From assembly GCA_963806455.1 (NCBI GenBank), contig CAWDXZ010000005.1, positions 434,001-498,000 on the forward strand: a DNA stretch of 64,000 nt, read 5' to 3'. Source of the DNA: Bog-756 sp963806455. Its GTDB lineage: Bacteria > Actinomycetota > Acidimicrobiia > Acidimicrobiales > RAAP-2. Below, piece after piece: positions 17,812-26,784 of this stretch (the first letter of the stretch is position 1; each line of letters opens with the position of its first letter). A program made the position numbers and the translations under genes. Below the pieces are notes generated by a model that worked only from the letters and a program-made list of their open reading frames with translations, was not told the origin of the DNA and searched no databases.

Positions 17812-18972
17812 GTGAGACCCCGATGGCAGACTGAGCACACGGCACCCCCATGGAGTCAGAGACACGCCGCGGCGCGCCGCACCTCCGGCAATGGTGCGCG
17901 CCGCGCTGCCGGGTTCGACCGCCTTGCCGCATCCCGTGCCGGAGCGACGTTCGCCACCATTACCGGTCAGCGGGTCTACGACCGGAGGCATCACCTGTTC
18001 GGCCGACGGACCGCCCGGTCCATATGGCGGTACGAGGAGCTGTGGCCGTTCTGCAACGCGTGGGCCGCCATCTGCGCCCTCTCCTCGTTGCCCGACCAAG
18101 CGGCGGCATCCGCCGTCGCGTCCGACCTCCTGGACGGGGTCGGGCACTACGCCCGCCCGTCGACTCAGGACGGGAACGAGACGACACCCATCGGCTTCGG
18201 AGTCTCGGTGGTGTCCCGACTGCCTGTGAAGCGAGATGTCTTCTTCGACGACAACGCATGGTTGGGCTTGGCGATGCTGCATCAGCACCGACTGACAGGG
18301 AACCCACGGCTCCTCGCCTTGGCCCAACGCGTCTTCACCTTCATCACGTCGGGCTGGTCTGTGGACCCTTCCTGGGCTCACCCCGGGGGCGTCAGGTGGA
18401 AATCGAACCCCTCGAGCGTCTCCCGCCATACCTGTTCGAATGCGCCGGCCGCCCAATTGGCGGCCGGGCTCTACGAGACCACCCAGGATCCGCGTCTGTG
18501 CCGCTGGTCGGTCCGCATCTACGACTGGGTCCGGTCCGCGTTGCGGCGAACCGGCAACCTGTACGTCGACAACCTGCTCCCTGACGGCACCCTCGATCAG
18601 ACCCTCTGGTCCTACAACCAGGGGACCATGATCGGGGCGGGGACCCAGCTGTACCGGGCGACCGGCGAGCGGCAGTATCTGGATCAGTCGGTCGCCTCTG
18701 CGGAGGCCTCGGTTCGGGAGTTCTCCGTGCCGGCGCTCGTGCAACAGGAGCCGGCGTTCAATGCCATCTACTTCCGCAATCTGCTGCTGCTGGACCAGGT
18801 GGCGCCGAACTCCACCTACCGCGACCTCGTCCGCGCCTACGGAGAGGCCATGTGGGTAGGCCGGCGTGACGCCAGGTCGGGATTGTTCAGGGGAGAAGGT
18901 TCGCTCCTCGACAATTCGGCATCCATGCTCGGGATCTACGCCCTACTGGCTGGGGCTCAGCCCCGTCCGTAG
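17812..18972 (+). CDS. Glycoside hydrolase family 76 (alpha-1,6-mannanase-like)
   Basis: A 386-residue (alpha/alpha)6-barrel protein. The catalytic aspartate pair is seen as FFDDNAWLGLAML near residue 143, the hallmark of GH76, which cuts alpha-1,6-mannan. Later family stretches are WSYNQGTMIGAGTQLY and the terminal DNSASMLGIYALLA. No signal peptide is visible, so it may act inside the cell or leave by another path. The GTG at 17812 is the best in-frame start; the region before it is Arg-rich and poorly conserved. Its last 30 bases overlap the tail of the convergent GT2 gene. Confidence 0.85.
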   Translation: MRPRWQTEHTAPPWSQRHAAARRTSGNGARRAAGFDRLAASRAGATFATITGQRVYDRRHHLFGRRTARSIWRYEELWPFCNAWAAICALSSLPDQAAASAVASDLLDGVGHYARPSTQDGNETTPIGFGVSVVSRLPVKRDVFFDDNAWLGLAMLHQHRLTGNPRLLALAQRVFTFITSGWSVDPSWAHPGGVRWKSNPSSVSRHTCSNAPAAQLAAGLYETTQDPRLCRWSVRIYDWVRSALRRTGNLYVDNLLPDGTLDQTLWSYNQGTMIGAGTQLYRATGERQYLDQSVASAEASVREFSVPALVQQEPAFNAIYFRNLLLLDQVAPNSTYRDLVRAYGEAMWVGRRDARSGLFRGEGSLLDNSASMLGIYALLAGAQPRP

Positions 18973-19788
18973 GTGCGGGGCACTGCATCGTCCGCCCGCC
19001 CCGGGTGTCAGCCTTGGCGGCGTCGGGCACGGGGCCAGATCCTGTTCGATGCGGCTCAGGGCATGAGCGAATCCCCGTGGCGCCCGACCGTTGCGTCTGG
19101 CGCTCGTCGCCACCGGTGCGGACCGGTCGTAGTGGGTCCGGGCCCCGATTCCGGCGGCCGCCTCGATCAGCGAACGGTCCTCACCCGAGGCGAGGTCCTC
19201 GAACCCCCCGACGTCCAGATAGGTCCGGCCGTTCACTCCGAGGCTGGCCCCGTGCGCCCACCGCCGTTCGGATCCGTAGTGCTCGCCCCAAGCCGCCGCA
19301 GTCCCGTCACGCCACTGCATCCAATCCAGAACGGCGACCGAGCCGGACCACAGGTCGACCCCTCGCTCGTGGTCCGCCACCTGCTGCGACAGCCAGTGCT
19401 CGGGCACGGTTGAATCGGCATCGGTGGTGGCGAGCCAGATGTGTTCGGCCGCAATTCCCTCGAATGAATGCAGGGCGACGGCGCATCCCGCTCGCCGGGC
19501 CGAACCGACACTGCCCGCATCGATGGCGACGACGGTAGCCGACTGGATCGGCGCCGGTCGCCCCTCCGATCTGGTTGTCCGACGCCGCCTCCACCGCCGG
19601 ACCACCTTCTCGCTGGTATCCCGACAGTCGTCGAGCACGACGACCAAGTGACAGAGGAGGTCCCCAGCCACCCGCGCGGCTGCCGTATCGAGGGCAAGGA
19701 GCGCCGAGCGCAGGAGACGCTCCTCGTCGTGCACAGGGACCACGATTCCCACCGCCTGAGTCCGATGAGGAACGGTGAACCGGGTCAT
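18943..19788 (-). CDS. Family 2 glycosyltransferase
   Basis: GT-A enzyme of 281 residues. It opens with VGIVVPVHDEERLL, continues with the acidic VVVLDDCRDTS, and carries the metal/nucleotide-sugar DxD-type motif TTDADSTVPEHWL near residue 120. The acceptor-side GGFEDLASGEDRSLIEAA follows at about 205, where ED is the usual general base pair. The ATG at 19788 overlaps the stop of the methyltransferase gene in ATGA and has GGAGGAG upstream, so it is preferred over the ATG at 19803. It belongs to a conserved gene set with the methyltransferase and acyl-CoA dehydrogenase. Substrate unknown. Confidence 0.9.
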   Translation of the reverse strand: MTRFTVPHRTQAVGIVVPVHDEERLLRSALLALDTAAARVAGDLLCHLVVVLDDCRDTSEKVVRRWRRRRTTRSEGRPAPIQSATVVAIDAGSVGSARRAGCAVALHSFEGIAAEHIWLATTDADSTVPEHWLSQQVADHERGVDLWSGSVAVLDWMQWRDGTAAAWGEHYGSERRWAHGASLGVNGRTYLDVGGFEDLASGEDRSLIEAAAGIGARTHYDRSAPVATSARRNGRAPRGFAHALSRIEQDLAPCPTPPRLTPGAGGRCSAPHLRTGLSPSQ

Positions 19789-20354
19789 GACAGTCTCCTC
19801 CATACGTCGAGAACGAACTCGGCGTCGAGATGGTGCACGACCGGGAGGAGACCCGAGGTGGAGTCGATGATCCGGTGGGCACCGTCACCGGTGAGCGGAT
19901 AGTTGGTCCCTCCCCGCCAATGGACCGCGACGACGGTTGCGCCGCCAGCAGTCGAGTCGAGAAGCCTGGCAACCACGTCACCGAGCGCCTCCTCGTCGAA
20001 GTAGTAGGCGATCTCACTCAGCACGACGAGGTCGAACGGTCCACTCGGCCAGGCCTCAGGAATTGCGGCGCAGTCGAAGGTGACATGTCGGAACCCGGCC
20101 AGCCGCTTCCGGGCCCGAGTCAGCGCGCTCGGAACGATGTCCGTCGCCAGAAGGCGGTCGCAACGTTGGGCCAACAGCGACGTCAGCACGCCGACGGAAC
20201 AGCCGGGCTCGAATGCGGACGAGTACCGCGGTTCGGGTAAGGATGCCGCGGTCACCGAGTACTTCCGTGCCTCGTACCACCGGGTCTCGAAACCCCAAGG
20301 ATCGGGATCGGTGTCGTACAGGGCGTCGAAGTAGTCGCGGTGGAAGGAGGTCAT
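19785..20354 (-). CDS. SAM-dependent methyltransferase, NodS-like
   Basis: A 189-residue methyltransferase. The N-terminus FDALYDTDPDPWGFETRWYE is characteristic of the NodS-like group (Nod-factor N-methyltransferase relatives). The SAM motif is a variant, AFEPGCSVGVLTSLLA (near 47), with later DLVVLSEIAYYF. The length is normal. It lies between the acyl-CoA dehydrogenase gene (18 bases upstream) and the GT2 gene (ATGA overlap), a set that recurs in many bacteria with a PIG-L deacetylase. The product likely modifies a sugar- or amine-containing envelope or secondary metabolite. That role is inference. Confidence 0.88.
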   Translation of the reverse strand: MTSFHRDYFDALYDTDPDPWGFETRWYEARKYSVTAASLPEPRYSSAFEPGCSVGVLTSLLAQRCDRLLATDIVPSALTRARKRLAGFRHVTFDCAAIPEAWPSGPFDLVVLSEIAYYFDEEALGDVVARLLDSTAGGATVVAVHWRGGTNYPLTGDGAHRIIDSTSGLLPVVHHLDAEFVLDVWRRLS

Positions 20355-20372
20355 CGGATCCGCTTCAAGTGG

Positions 20373-21506
20373 TCAGTGGACGTCAGGTTCGGGATGAGGA
20401 CCGGATGCCGGAGATGCTGTGCTCATCCGACCCAGCTCCGCGGCCTCTGCCCCGCCATGGTGTTGGGCGAGGTAGACGAAGAGGTCTGCGGCGCGGCGCG
20501 CCTGCTCAGGATCGTGGCAGAGGGGCCCCGCTCCCCCGGCGGCGGCCACCAACGAGAGCACCTCCAGGCATCCGTCGTGGACGACTTGCCGCACGGTGAG
20601 TGCCCGCCGGTGAGCCTGACCCGACGTGTCGAGTGGATCTGCGTCGATTGCCCGGGCGGCATCCTCCAGCACCGTTCGCATCCCCGCCACCCTGGCGATG
20701 GCTCGACCCGCATCAACCAGCACGTGGTCGTTCGATTTCGGGGAGATCGATGACCTGACCGACTCCACTAACGCGCCCGCACCTCCGAACCAGCATGCCG
20801 CCACTCCGATAGCACCGAACCAGAACCCCGGACGCTCCAGGTAGAACCCCGGTCCACCCACCTCGTCGGCGACGGGGATGGCCGGGCCGCCGAAAACGAG
20901 GGTCTCGCTCCGCGAATCGGCCATGCCGACGGCGGGCCAGGAGTGCGGCAGGACCGAGACCACGTGGTCCGACACCGGGATGTCGAAGAGTCGGTACCCG
21001 TCGGGCGCCTCTGCCGTGACCAGGGCACGATCGAGTTGATCGCTGCCCGAGCAGAACGGCTTGGTGCCCGACATCTGCCACCCGCCACGCACCCGGACGG
21101 CCCGGGTAGGCGCCTCCTTCGCCCTTGCGGCCCACACGCCGTAGGTACACGACGTGGAGATGGGGTCGTTCCCTTTCGATTCGGCCAGGATGCTGAGGGC
21201 GTCGGCGTGGCCCTCGACCAGTCGTCCGAGCGACAGGTCCTTGCCCGCCCACGAGCCCAACACCGCGAATCGCTCGGCGGTCCTGCCGGCTCCCGGGTGG
21301 GGCAGCTCGGGCGCCTCCCGGAGGGCGAAGCCACGAAGCTGCTCGTGGAAGACGCCCACTGGGCGGGAACTTCTGTCCGACAACGAGGCACGCTCCACGT
21401 GGGTCCTGCGGGCGGCACGCTGCCGGCCGTTTACGGCATACCCGCCCGACGTCGTCGGCAAACCGTGGCTGACCCCCGGTTCCGCGGTGCCCACGACGTC
21501 GGGCAT
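20373..21506 (-). CDS. Acyl-CoA dehydrogenase family protein
   Basis: Flavoprotein of about 377 residues. The segment AGKDLSLGRLVEGHADAL matches the N-terminal helical domain, KPFCSGSDQLDRALVTA the middle beta domain around the flavin, and RRALTVRQVVHDGCLEVLSLVAAAGGAGPL the C-terminal helices. It is a divergent member found with NodS-like methyltransferase and GT2 genes, and may oxidise a carrier- or CoA-bound intermediate other than fatty acid. The start is uncertain: ATG at 21506 is preferred (GTGGGAG upstream), and GTG at 21551 is possible. The first 45 residues match poorly, so a small N-terminal frame change cannot be ruled out. Confidence 0.8.
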   Translation of the reverse strand: MPDVVGTAEPGVSHGLPTTSGGYAVNGRQRAARRTHVERASLSDRSSRPVGVFHEQLRGFALREAPELPHPGAGRTAERFAVLGSWAGKDLSLGRLVEGHADALSILAESKGNDPISTSCTYGVWAARAKEAPTRAVRVRGGWQMSGTKPFCSGSDQLDRALVTAEAPDGYRLFDIPVSDHVVSVLPHSWPAVGMADSRSETLVFGGPAIPVADEVGGPGFYLERPGFWFGAIGVAACWFGGAGALVESVRSSISPKSNDHVLVDAGRAIARVAGMRTVLEDAARAIDADPLDTSGQAHRRALTVRQVVHDGCLEVLSLVAAAGGAGPLCHDPEQARRAADLFVYLAQHHGGAEAAELGRMSTASPASGPHPEPDVH

Positions 21507-21731
21507 GGTCACCGGCTCCCACCGGAAGCAGCGACGAGCGTCTCCGCTCACAAGCGTTTCCGTTTACCGACTCTGAGCCGGGGTACCCATGCTGAGCCGG
21601 CGTACCTCCGCTGACGGAGCGTCGGCATCGGCTCTGAACGGTGAGGCTGCGGCAGTCGTCGCGGGGTGCGCCCGGAGGTTGGTCCCCCCGGATACCTCGG
21701 GGCGGTTCCGAAGAAAGGAATGGGATCGATC

Positions 21732-21914
21732 ATGTCATCCACACAGCGTCAGGATCCTCAGGACAAGGAGTTCGGGGCCGAAGCCGCTGCTGATCAAGAA
21801 AGGGTCGATGAGCTCGAACGCCAGGGCGTACCGGAGGCGGAGCTTCCGGATTCGCCCGCCCACCAGCCGCGAGCGGGTGGGAAAGCACGGCCCGAGGTCG
21901 ACGGGAGGCCATAG
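21732..21914 (+). CDS. Small hydrophilic protein, 60 residues
   Basis: Not recognised. It is an acidic, Gln/Glu/Asp-rich, Cys-free sequence (MSSTQRQDPQDKEFGAEAA, then VDELERQGVPEAELPD and a Pro/Arg-rich tail), probably disordered like many small actinobacterial stress or hydrophilin-type proteins. An AAGAAAGGA stretch lies upstream and would also suit the in-frame ATG at 21720. It lies alone between the acyl-CoA dehydrogenase and BrkB genes. Support is limited to codon pattern and the ribosome-binding site. Confidence 0.4.
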   Translation: MSSTQRQDPQDKEFGAEAAADQERVDELERQGVPEAELPDSPAHQPRAGGKARPEVDGRP

Positions 21915-22040
21915 TTCAAGGGCGCGACCGCCATCGGTCCGCCCTCGCACCGGCCGTCGGCGACGATGCGCAGGTACGTGTCGCCGAATAGCCGGCAAAT
22001 CCCGCTCAGGAAGTCGAGACGATGAAGAAGGGACCCACAC

Positions 22041-23051
22041 GTGCGGCAGGCTGATCGTATGGTGGCGGCAGCCGACCGCTGGCAGCGGTCACACCGCCTG
22101 GCCGGACTGCCCTACGGGGTCGTCAAGAAATTCGGCGATGACGGCGCCAACCAGTATGTGGTGGCACTCGGCTGGTACGGCTTCGTGGCCATCTATCCCC
22201 TGCTACTCATCGTGATCACCGTCCTGGGGTTCCTCGGTGCGGCATCGCTCGGTCACCATGTGGTGGCCACTCTTCACCAGTTTCCGGTGGTCGGCTCGGA
22301 CTTCAACCCGGCGCACCCCTCCCGCAACCTGCACGGGAGCGTGCTCGGCCTCGTCGTCGGCCTCATCGGACTGATCTATGGAGCCCAGGGGGTCACGCAG
22401 ACGGCCCAGCAGGCGATGGCCGGGGTGTGGAACATTCCGCAAGTCCGGAGGCCCGGCTTCCTACCACGGCTGGCACGCAGTCTCGCCGCCCTGGTGCTGA
22501 TCGGAGGGTCCTTCGTGGCCAACGCCGGAATCGCCAGTCTCGCGACCAGCTCGGGGCGGAACGACGCCGTCCGAGTCCTCATCCTCGTCTCCATGCTGGC
22601 CCTGAACCTGGTGCTCTTCCTGGCCACCTTCCGAGTCCTCACCCCAAGTCAGATCGCCTCCAAACCCCTCCTGCCGGGGGCGGCCGTCTCCTCGGTCGGC
22701 TTCACCCTGCTCATCACGGTGGGGTCTGGGCTGATCCAGCATCAGCTCCGCAACAGCTCAACGACGTATGGCCAGTTCGGCGTCGTGATCGGGTTGGTCG
22801 GCTTTCTGTTCCTGCTGGCCAAGATCAGCCTGTACGGCGCGGAGCTCAACCCGGTACTTGCCCGGCGCCTGTGGCCTCGGGGCATCCGGAGGGACGATCC
22901 CACCCAAGCCGACAATCGGGTCCTCCACGACATCGCCCATCAGAGCGTCCGCCGTGCGGACCAGCGGATAGGGGTGGGCTTCGGGGAGGACGCGTCCGAT
23001 GAGGCGGCGATCGATGCTCGAAGGGCGGAGCCGGCCTCCGTCGAGACCTGA
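22041..23051 (+). CDS. YihY/virulence factor BrkB family membrane protein
   Basis: A 336-residue inner-membrane protein with six hydrophobic segments. Family landmarks are DGANQYVVALGWYGFVAIYPLLL near the first span, GLIGLIYGAQGVTQTAQQAM in the second loop, and LFLLAKISLYGAELNPVLA near residue 270. The BrkB/YihY family was once linked to RNase BN; its real role is unsettled and transport or envelope roles are suspected. The GTG at 22041 is the first start; an ATG lies 18 bases on. The hydrophilic tail after residue 285 is long. It stands alone and converges with the catalase gene. Confidence 0.92.
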   Translation: MRQADRMVAAADRWQRSHRLAGLPYGVVKKFGDDGANQYVVALGWYGFVAIYPLLLIVITVLGFLGAASLGHHVVATLHQFPVVGSDFNPAHPSRNLHGSVLGLVVGLIGLIYGAQGVTQTAQQAMAGVWNIPQVRRPGFLPRLARSLAALVLIGGSFVANAGIASLATSSGRNDAVRVLILVSMLALNLVLFLATFRVLTPSQIASKPLLPGAAVSSVGFTLLITVGSGLIQHQLRNSSTTYGQFGVVIGLVGFLFLLAKISLYGAELNPVLARRLWPRGIRRDDPTQADNRVLHDIAHQSVRRADQRIGVGFGEDASDEAAIDARRAEPASVET

Positions 23052-23170
23052 AGTAGGGCAAACGACTCAGAGTCGAACCAGGATCATCGAGGCGGACCGC
23101 ACCCCGGGCCCGGTCGTCGAGGCGGGCAACCGGAACGGAGGCCATCGGCGTCGGCTGTTCTTCTTCTAGC

Positions 23171-24691
23171 TCACGCCCGGTTCGAGCGGGAATGGACAAC
23201 CTTGGTGGCCTCATTGAACGCATCGGTACCGGTGTCGTGCCCCAGGCCCTGGGCGATGCGGGCGCCGAGGTCGGCGTCGACGCTCGTCCAGTAGGCGATG
23301 ACACGGAGCTGCACCTCGTCGGTGACCTGGTCGCCGGCGTGGCCGACGATGTTGGACACCAGATGTTGGCGGTCGATGTCGTCCATCACCTGGCGCACCA
23401 AGGTCCCGGCCTGGCTGAAGTCGTCGTCCTCAGCGTGCTTGGCGTAGGCGTACCGCCCGAGGTCCCCCGCCTCCACTGCCCAACTCACCTCGCTGGCCGC
23501 CTCGGGATCGGCCTCGGGGCCACCATAGGAGTTGGGGGCGTACACCGGCTGGGAGCCGGAGTGCCGGTAGGCCATGGCCCCGTCCTTGTTGTAGGAGTGG
23601 ACCTCGACGCGGGGAGCATTGATGGGGAGTTGCTCGTAATTCGGGCCGATCCGGTGGAGATGGGTGTCGTGATAGGAAAAGATCCGGCCCATCAGCATCT
23701 TGTCCGGGCTGAGCCCGGTACCCGGCACCAGGTTGGCGGGCGAGAAGCCGGCCTGCTCCACTTCGGCGAAGAAGTTCTCCGGATTGCGGTCGAGGACCAT
23801 GCGGCCCACCTGGACGGGAGGGAAGTCGGCATGTGGCCAGACCTTGGTCAGATCGAAGGGGTTGAACCGGTACCCGACGACCTCCTCGAACGGCATGACC
23901 TGCATCTCGAGGCGCCACTCCGGCCCGTTCCCGCTGGCGATGGCCCGGTGGAGGTCGCGGCGGTGGAAGTCGGGATCCTCCGCCGCCATGGCCTTGGCCT
24001 CGTCGTCGGTAAAGTTCTCCGGGCCCTGGGCCGTCTTGAAGTGGTACTTGACCCAGAACCTCTCCCCCGCGGCATTGATGGTGGAGAAGGTGTGGCTGGA
24101 GTAGCCGTTCATGTGACGGTAGGTGCGCGGGGTTCCCCGGTCGGACATCAGGATGGTCACCTGGTGGGCACTCTCGGGCGACAGGGTCCAGAAATCCCAC
24201 TGCATGTTGTTGTCCCGGAGGCCGGTGTCGGGCTGACGCTTCTGCGAGTGGATGAAATCCTGGAACTTGGAGACGTCGCGGACGAAGAACACCGGGGTGT
24301 TGTTGCCCACCAGGTCGAAGTTCCCCTCGTTCGTATAGAACTTGAGAGCGAACCCCCGGGGATCACGCACGGTATCGGCGTAGCCCTGCTCGCCGGCCAC
24401 CGTGGAGAACCGGGCGAACATGGGGGTGCGCCTCCCCACCTCGGACAGGAAGTCCGCTCGGGTGAACCAGGTGACGTCCTCGGTCACCTCGAAGAATCCG
24501 TGGGCGCCGCTGCCCTTGGCGTGGACGACCCGCTCGGGGACGCGTTCCCGGTTGAAGTGCTGCATCTTCTGGACGACATAGTGGTCCTGCAGGGCCGTCG
24601 GCCCCCGTCGCCCTACGGTCAGCGAGTACTCGTCGCTCGGGGCGGGAATTCCCGAGTCGGTGGTGGTTGCGGGGGGTCGTGATCCGTCCAT
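23171..24691 (-). CDS. Monofunctional haem catalase
   Basis: Catalase of 506 residues, converting hydrogen peroxide to water and oxygen in the cytoplasm. The distal His is in RVVHAKGSGAHG (His57), the distal Asn in LVGNNTPVFF (Asn130), and the proximal haem ligand is Tyr340 in RIFSYHDTHLHR. Length places it among the small-subunit (about 500-residue) catalases. The ATG has GAGGAG at good spacing. A perfect 16-bp tandem duplication sits in the leader, 21 to 53 bases upstream. It lies apart from other oxidative-stress genes; no OxyR or Fur-type regulator gene is adjacent. Confidence 0.97.
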   Translation of the reverse strand: MDGSRPPATTTDSGIPAPSDEYSLTVGRRGPTALQDHYVVQKMQHFNRERVPERVVHAKGSGAHGFFEVTEDVTWFTRADFLSEVGRRTPMFARFSTVAGEQGYADTVRDPRGFALKFYTNEGNFDLVGNNTPVFFVRDVSKFQDFIHSQKRQPDTGLRDNNMQWDFWTLSPESAHQVTILMSDRGTPRTYRHMNGYSSHTFSTINAAGERFWVKYHFKTAQGPENFTDDEAKAMAAEDPDFHRRDLHRAIASGNGPEWRLEMQVMPFEEVVGYRFNPFDLTKVWPHADFPPVQVGRMVLDRNPENFFAEVEQAGFSPANLVPGTGLSPDKMLMGRIFSYHDTHLHRIGPNYEQLPINAPRVEVHSYNKDGAMAYRHSGSQPVYAPNSYGGPEADPEAASEVSWAVEAGDLGRYAYAKHAEDDDFSQAGTLVRQVMDDIDRQHLVSNIVGHAGDQVTDEVQLRVIAYWTSVDADLGARIAQGLGHDTGTDAFNEATKVVHSRSNRA

Positions 24692-24996
24692 TGCCGTTCT
24701 CCTCGTTGCTCATACCTCACCAGCCATGTACCTCACCAGCCATGCTCCCCGTGGCCTGCCATCCCACCCTTCCCCGGAGCCTCCGGGTAGAGGCGGGCCG
24801 GCCGAGACACGTTGGCCGCGGGTGGCGGCCCTGGAGGTGGCGATACCCGATAGTCGGCGCGGCCAACCAGACATCTGGGCTCGCCGTCATCGGAGCCCGG
24901 ACGATCCGGATGCCGGGGGTGGCCGGTCGGGCCCGAAATGGGGACCGCGGCTGGAGAGCCCGTCGTCCGGAGGTGCGTCGGTAGTGTGGCCGGGCA
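24692..24996. other. Divergent intergenic region, catalase / SDR
   Basis: About 305 bases between two divergently transcribed genes. Apart from the 16-bp tandem duplication at 24713-24744, I see no coding potential with sensible composition and no clear palindrome. It should contain both promoters. Confidence 0.5.
24713..24744. repeat. Perfect 16-bp tandem duplication in the catalase leader
   Basis: TACCTCACCAGCCATG occurs twice head to tail (24713-24728 and 24729-24744), directly upstream of the catalase gene. Each unit carries CATGGCTGGTGAGGTA on the coding strand, so the transcript may contain duplicated ATG-led leader codons or a doubled protein-binding site. Confidence 0.8.
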
Positions 24997-25872
24997 TTGC
25001 GGACACCGATCGCTGCCGTGGAAGGCTCGCCCGTTGTCGTCGTCTCCGCAGCCTCCAGCGGTATAGGCGAGGATTCGGCGCTGTTCCTCAACCAGATCGG
25101 CTACACCGTCGCCGCCGGTGTTCGCCGCCGGAGCGACGGGGACGCGCTGCGAGCCAAGGCGTCGGTACCCGACGACCTCCACCCGGTCATGTTCGACGTG
25201 ACCATCGACGACCAGGTCGATTCAGCGCGCCGGTTCGTCGAGGATCTGGCTACCGGAAGACGCTTCGCCGGCATGTTCAGCAACGCGGGCGTCGCCCACC
25301 TCGAGGGGGACACCTCGAGCGAAGGCACCCCTATGGCGGTGCTCGACCGCATGACCGTCAACTATTTCGGGAGCATTCGCTTCATCCGGGCATTCCTGCC
25401 CCTGGCCCGTGCGTCGGGCGGCACCCTCATCATCAATTCCGCACTGATGGCGCGGACAGTTCTCCCGTTCAACGCCGGCTATGCCGCCTCGAAATGCGCA
25501 CTGGAGGGCTGGGCAGACAGCCTCCGACGCGAGGTGCGCCCTCTGGGCGTTCGCGTCGTCCTCATCGAAGCTGCCGCCATCAGCACCGGGCTCACTCAGG
25601 AAGAGGGCGCCTCGGTTGACGACAACAATCCATACCCGGCACAGCGTCAATTTCTCCAGAAGTCCTTCAAGCGCTTGGAGTCACACCGGGACGATCCTCG
25701 CTGTTCGCCACGACGGATCTCTGAGCTGGTCGCGCATGCCTTGCAGGCGGGGCGACCACGGCCTCGCTACCACGTCGGTGGCGGGGCTCGTGCCATCTAC
25801 GCCATCGGAGGCCTACCTGATGCACTGCAGGACCTGCTGCTCGAGCGCCTCGTGGCCTCCTCACAGTCCTGA
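24997..25872 (+). CDS. SDR family oxidoreductase
   Basis: Short-chain dehydrogenase of up to 291 residues. The cofactor site is VVVVSAASSGIGEDSALFL, a variant of TGxxxGIG in which the first Gly of the motif is Ala/Ser. The catalytic stretch is INSALMARTVLPFNAGYAASK, giving Ser, Tyr and Lys. The usual NAG motif is present as FSNAGVAH. The start is uncertain: TTG at 24997 is the first possible, GTG at 25018 fits the domain equally well, and a stop lies in frame at 24982. The protein resembles the retinol/steroid-dehydrogenase-like group. Substrate unknown. Confidence 0.82.
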   Translation: MRTPIAAVEGSPVVVVSAASSGIGEDSALFLNQIGYTVAAGVRRRSDGDALRAKASVPDDLHPVMFDVTIDDQVDSARRFVEDLATGRRFAGMFSNAGVAHLEGDTSSEGTPMAVLDRMTVNYFGSIRFIRAFLPLARASGGTLIINSALMARTVLPFNAGYAASKCALEGWADSLRREVRPLGVRVVLIEAAAISTGLTQEEGASVDDNNPYPAQRQFLQKSFKRLESHRDDPRCSPRRISELVAHALQAGRPRPRYHVGGGARAIYAIGGLPDALQDLLLERLVASSQS

Positions 25873-25917
25873 GCACTGCGACCGGGCCACTACCGGCGCC
25901 CGGCGCCCGGCGTGAGC

Positions 25918-26499
25918 TCACACGACGTGAGCGGAGAGGAGCAGAGACCAGAGCGAGATCGGGACACCGAAGTCACTGATGCAGACGAAGGTGTTGCCGG
26001 GGTTGTAGTTGTGATCACGGATCATCTCGACCACATGATTGACTCCGGCAAACACCAGGAAGGTCGTCGTCGGGATGGTCACCGCTATCCACGATTGCGA
26101 TCCGTGGAGCGAGGCGTAGACGCCGGCTATGCCCAGCCCGAAGGAGGCAAACCCCAGCTCGTACTGGAACCCATTGGTCTCCCACCCGATCATCGCCGCC
26201 GTTGTCTTGGCGAATCGCGTGTGCATGACGCCGCTGACGATGAACATCCAACCGGCCGGCAGGTAGAGCATCCATCGAATGGCATTGACCGAGAAACCCT
26301 GCCCTGCGTGGTAGCCGGAAGCCTGGACATTGGTGGCGGCAAGGACCCAGGCGACCATCCACACGATGGGAAGGGCGAGGACGCCAAGGCGGCCGATGGA
26401 CGCGAGCCGCCCGCCGCTTCCCTCCGGCGCCTTGGCCACACGTCGCTCTCCGACGGTGTCGTCGAGCTCCTCCTTGCGGGCCTGCTGATCGATGGTCAT
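25918..26499 (-). CDS. Integral membrane protein of unknown function (possibly DUF6790-like)
   Basis: A 193-residue protein with a 35-residue polar N-terminus and about five hydrophobic segments, starting at LGVLALPIVWMVAWVLA. Loop features include GQGFSVNAIRWMLYLPAGWMF, ETNGFQYELGFASFGLG and VNHVVEMIRDHNYNPGN, the last having His/Asn clusters that resemble DUF6790-type proteins; this match is from memory and tentative. The ATG has GGGAGGTCCCC upstream. It converges with the SDR gene over 45 bases that contain a CCGGGC/GCCCGG hairpin. Function not claimed. Confidence 0.7.
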   Translation of the reverse strand: MTIDQQARKEELDDTVGERRVAKAPEGSGGRLASIGRLGVLALPIVWMVAWVLAATNVQASGYHAGQGFSVNAIRWMLYLPAGWMFIVSGVMHTRFAKTTAAMIGWETNGFQYELGFASFGLGIAGVYASLHGSQSWIAVTIPTTTFLVFAGVNHVVEMIRDHNYNPGNTFVCISDFGVPISLWSLLLSAHVV

Positions 26500-26784
26500 G
26501 GGGACCTCCCGTCATTGGCCGTGGATCGTCGTGCCATCGGGCGAACGCCGCACCCATCCCCTTGTTCGTACCATCGGCCCCACTTCACCAATGCTTGAGT
26601 CGACGAGTGGTGGGGCACTGACGGGGCGATCCGGTCCTATCGGCGCTGCAAGAAGCCTGGACGAGATCGTCCTCGACAGCGTCCCGCTTTTGAAGTCGAA
26701 CTGCAGTGGACATCCGGGGGCACCTGGGGGCCACCGCCGACCAGGGCGATGGCAAACGGGTGGACCCGAGGACAGACTGGACTA

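Noticed and set aside
23192..24682. Long open frame (about 496 codons) on the plus strand opposite the catalase
   Set aside because: It mirrors the catalase codons; its protein is Val/Gly/His-rich without any domain, while the minus strand encodes a textbook catalase.
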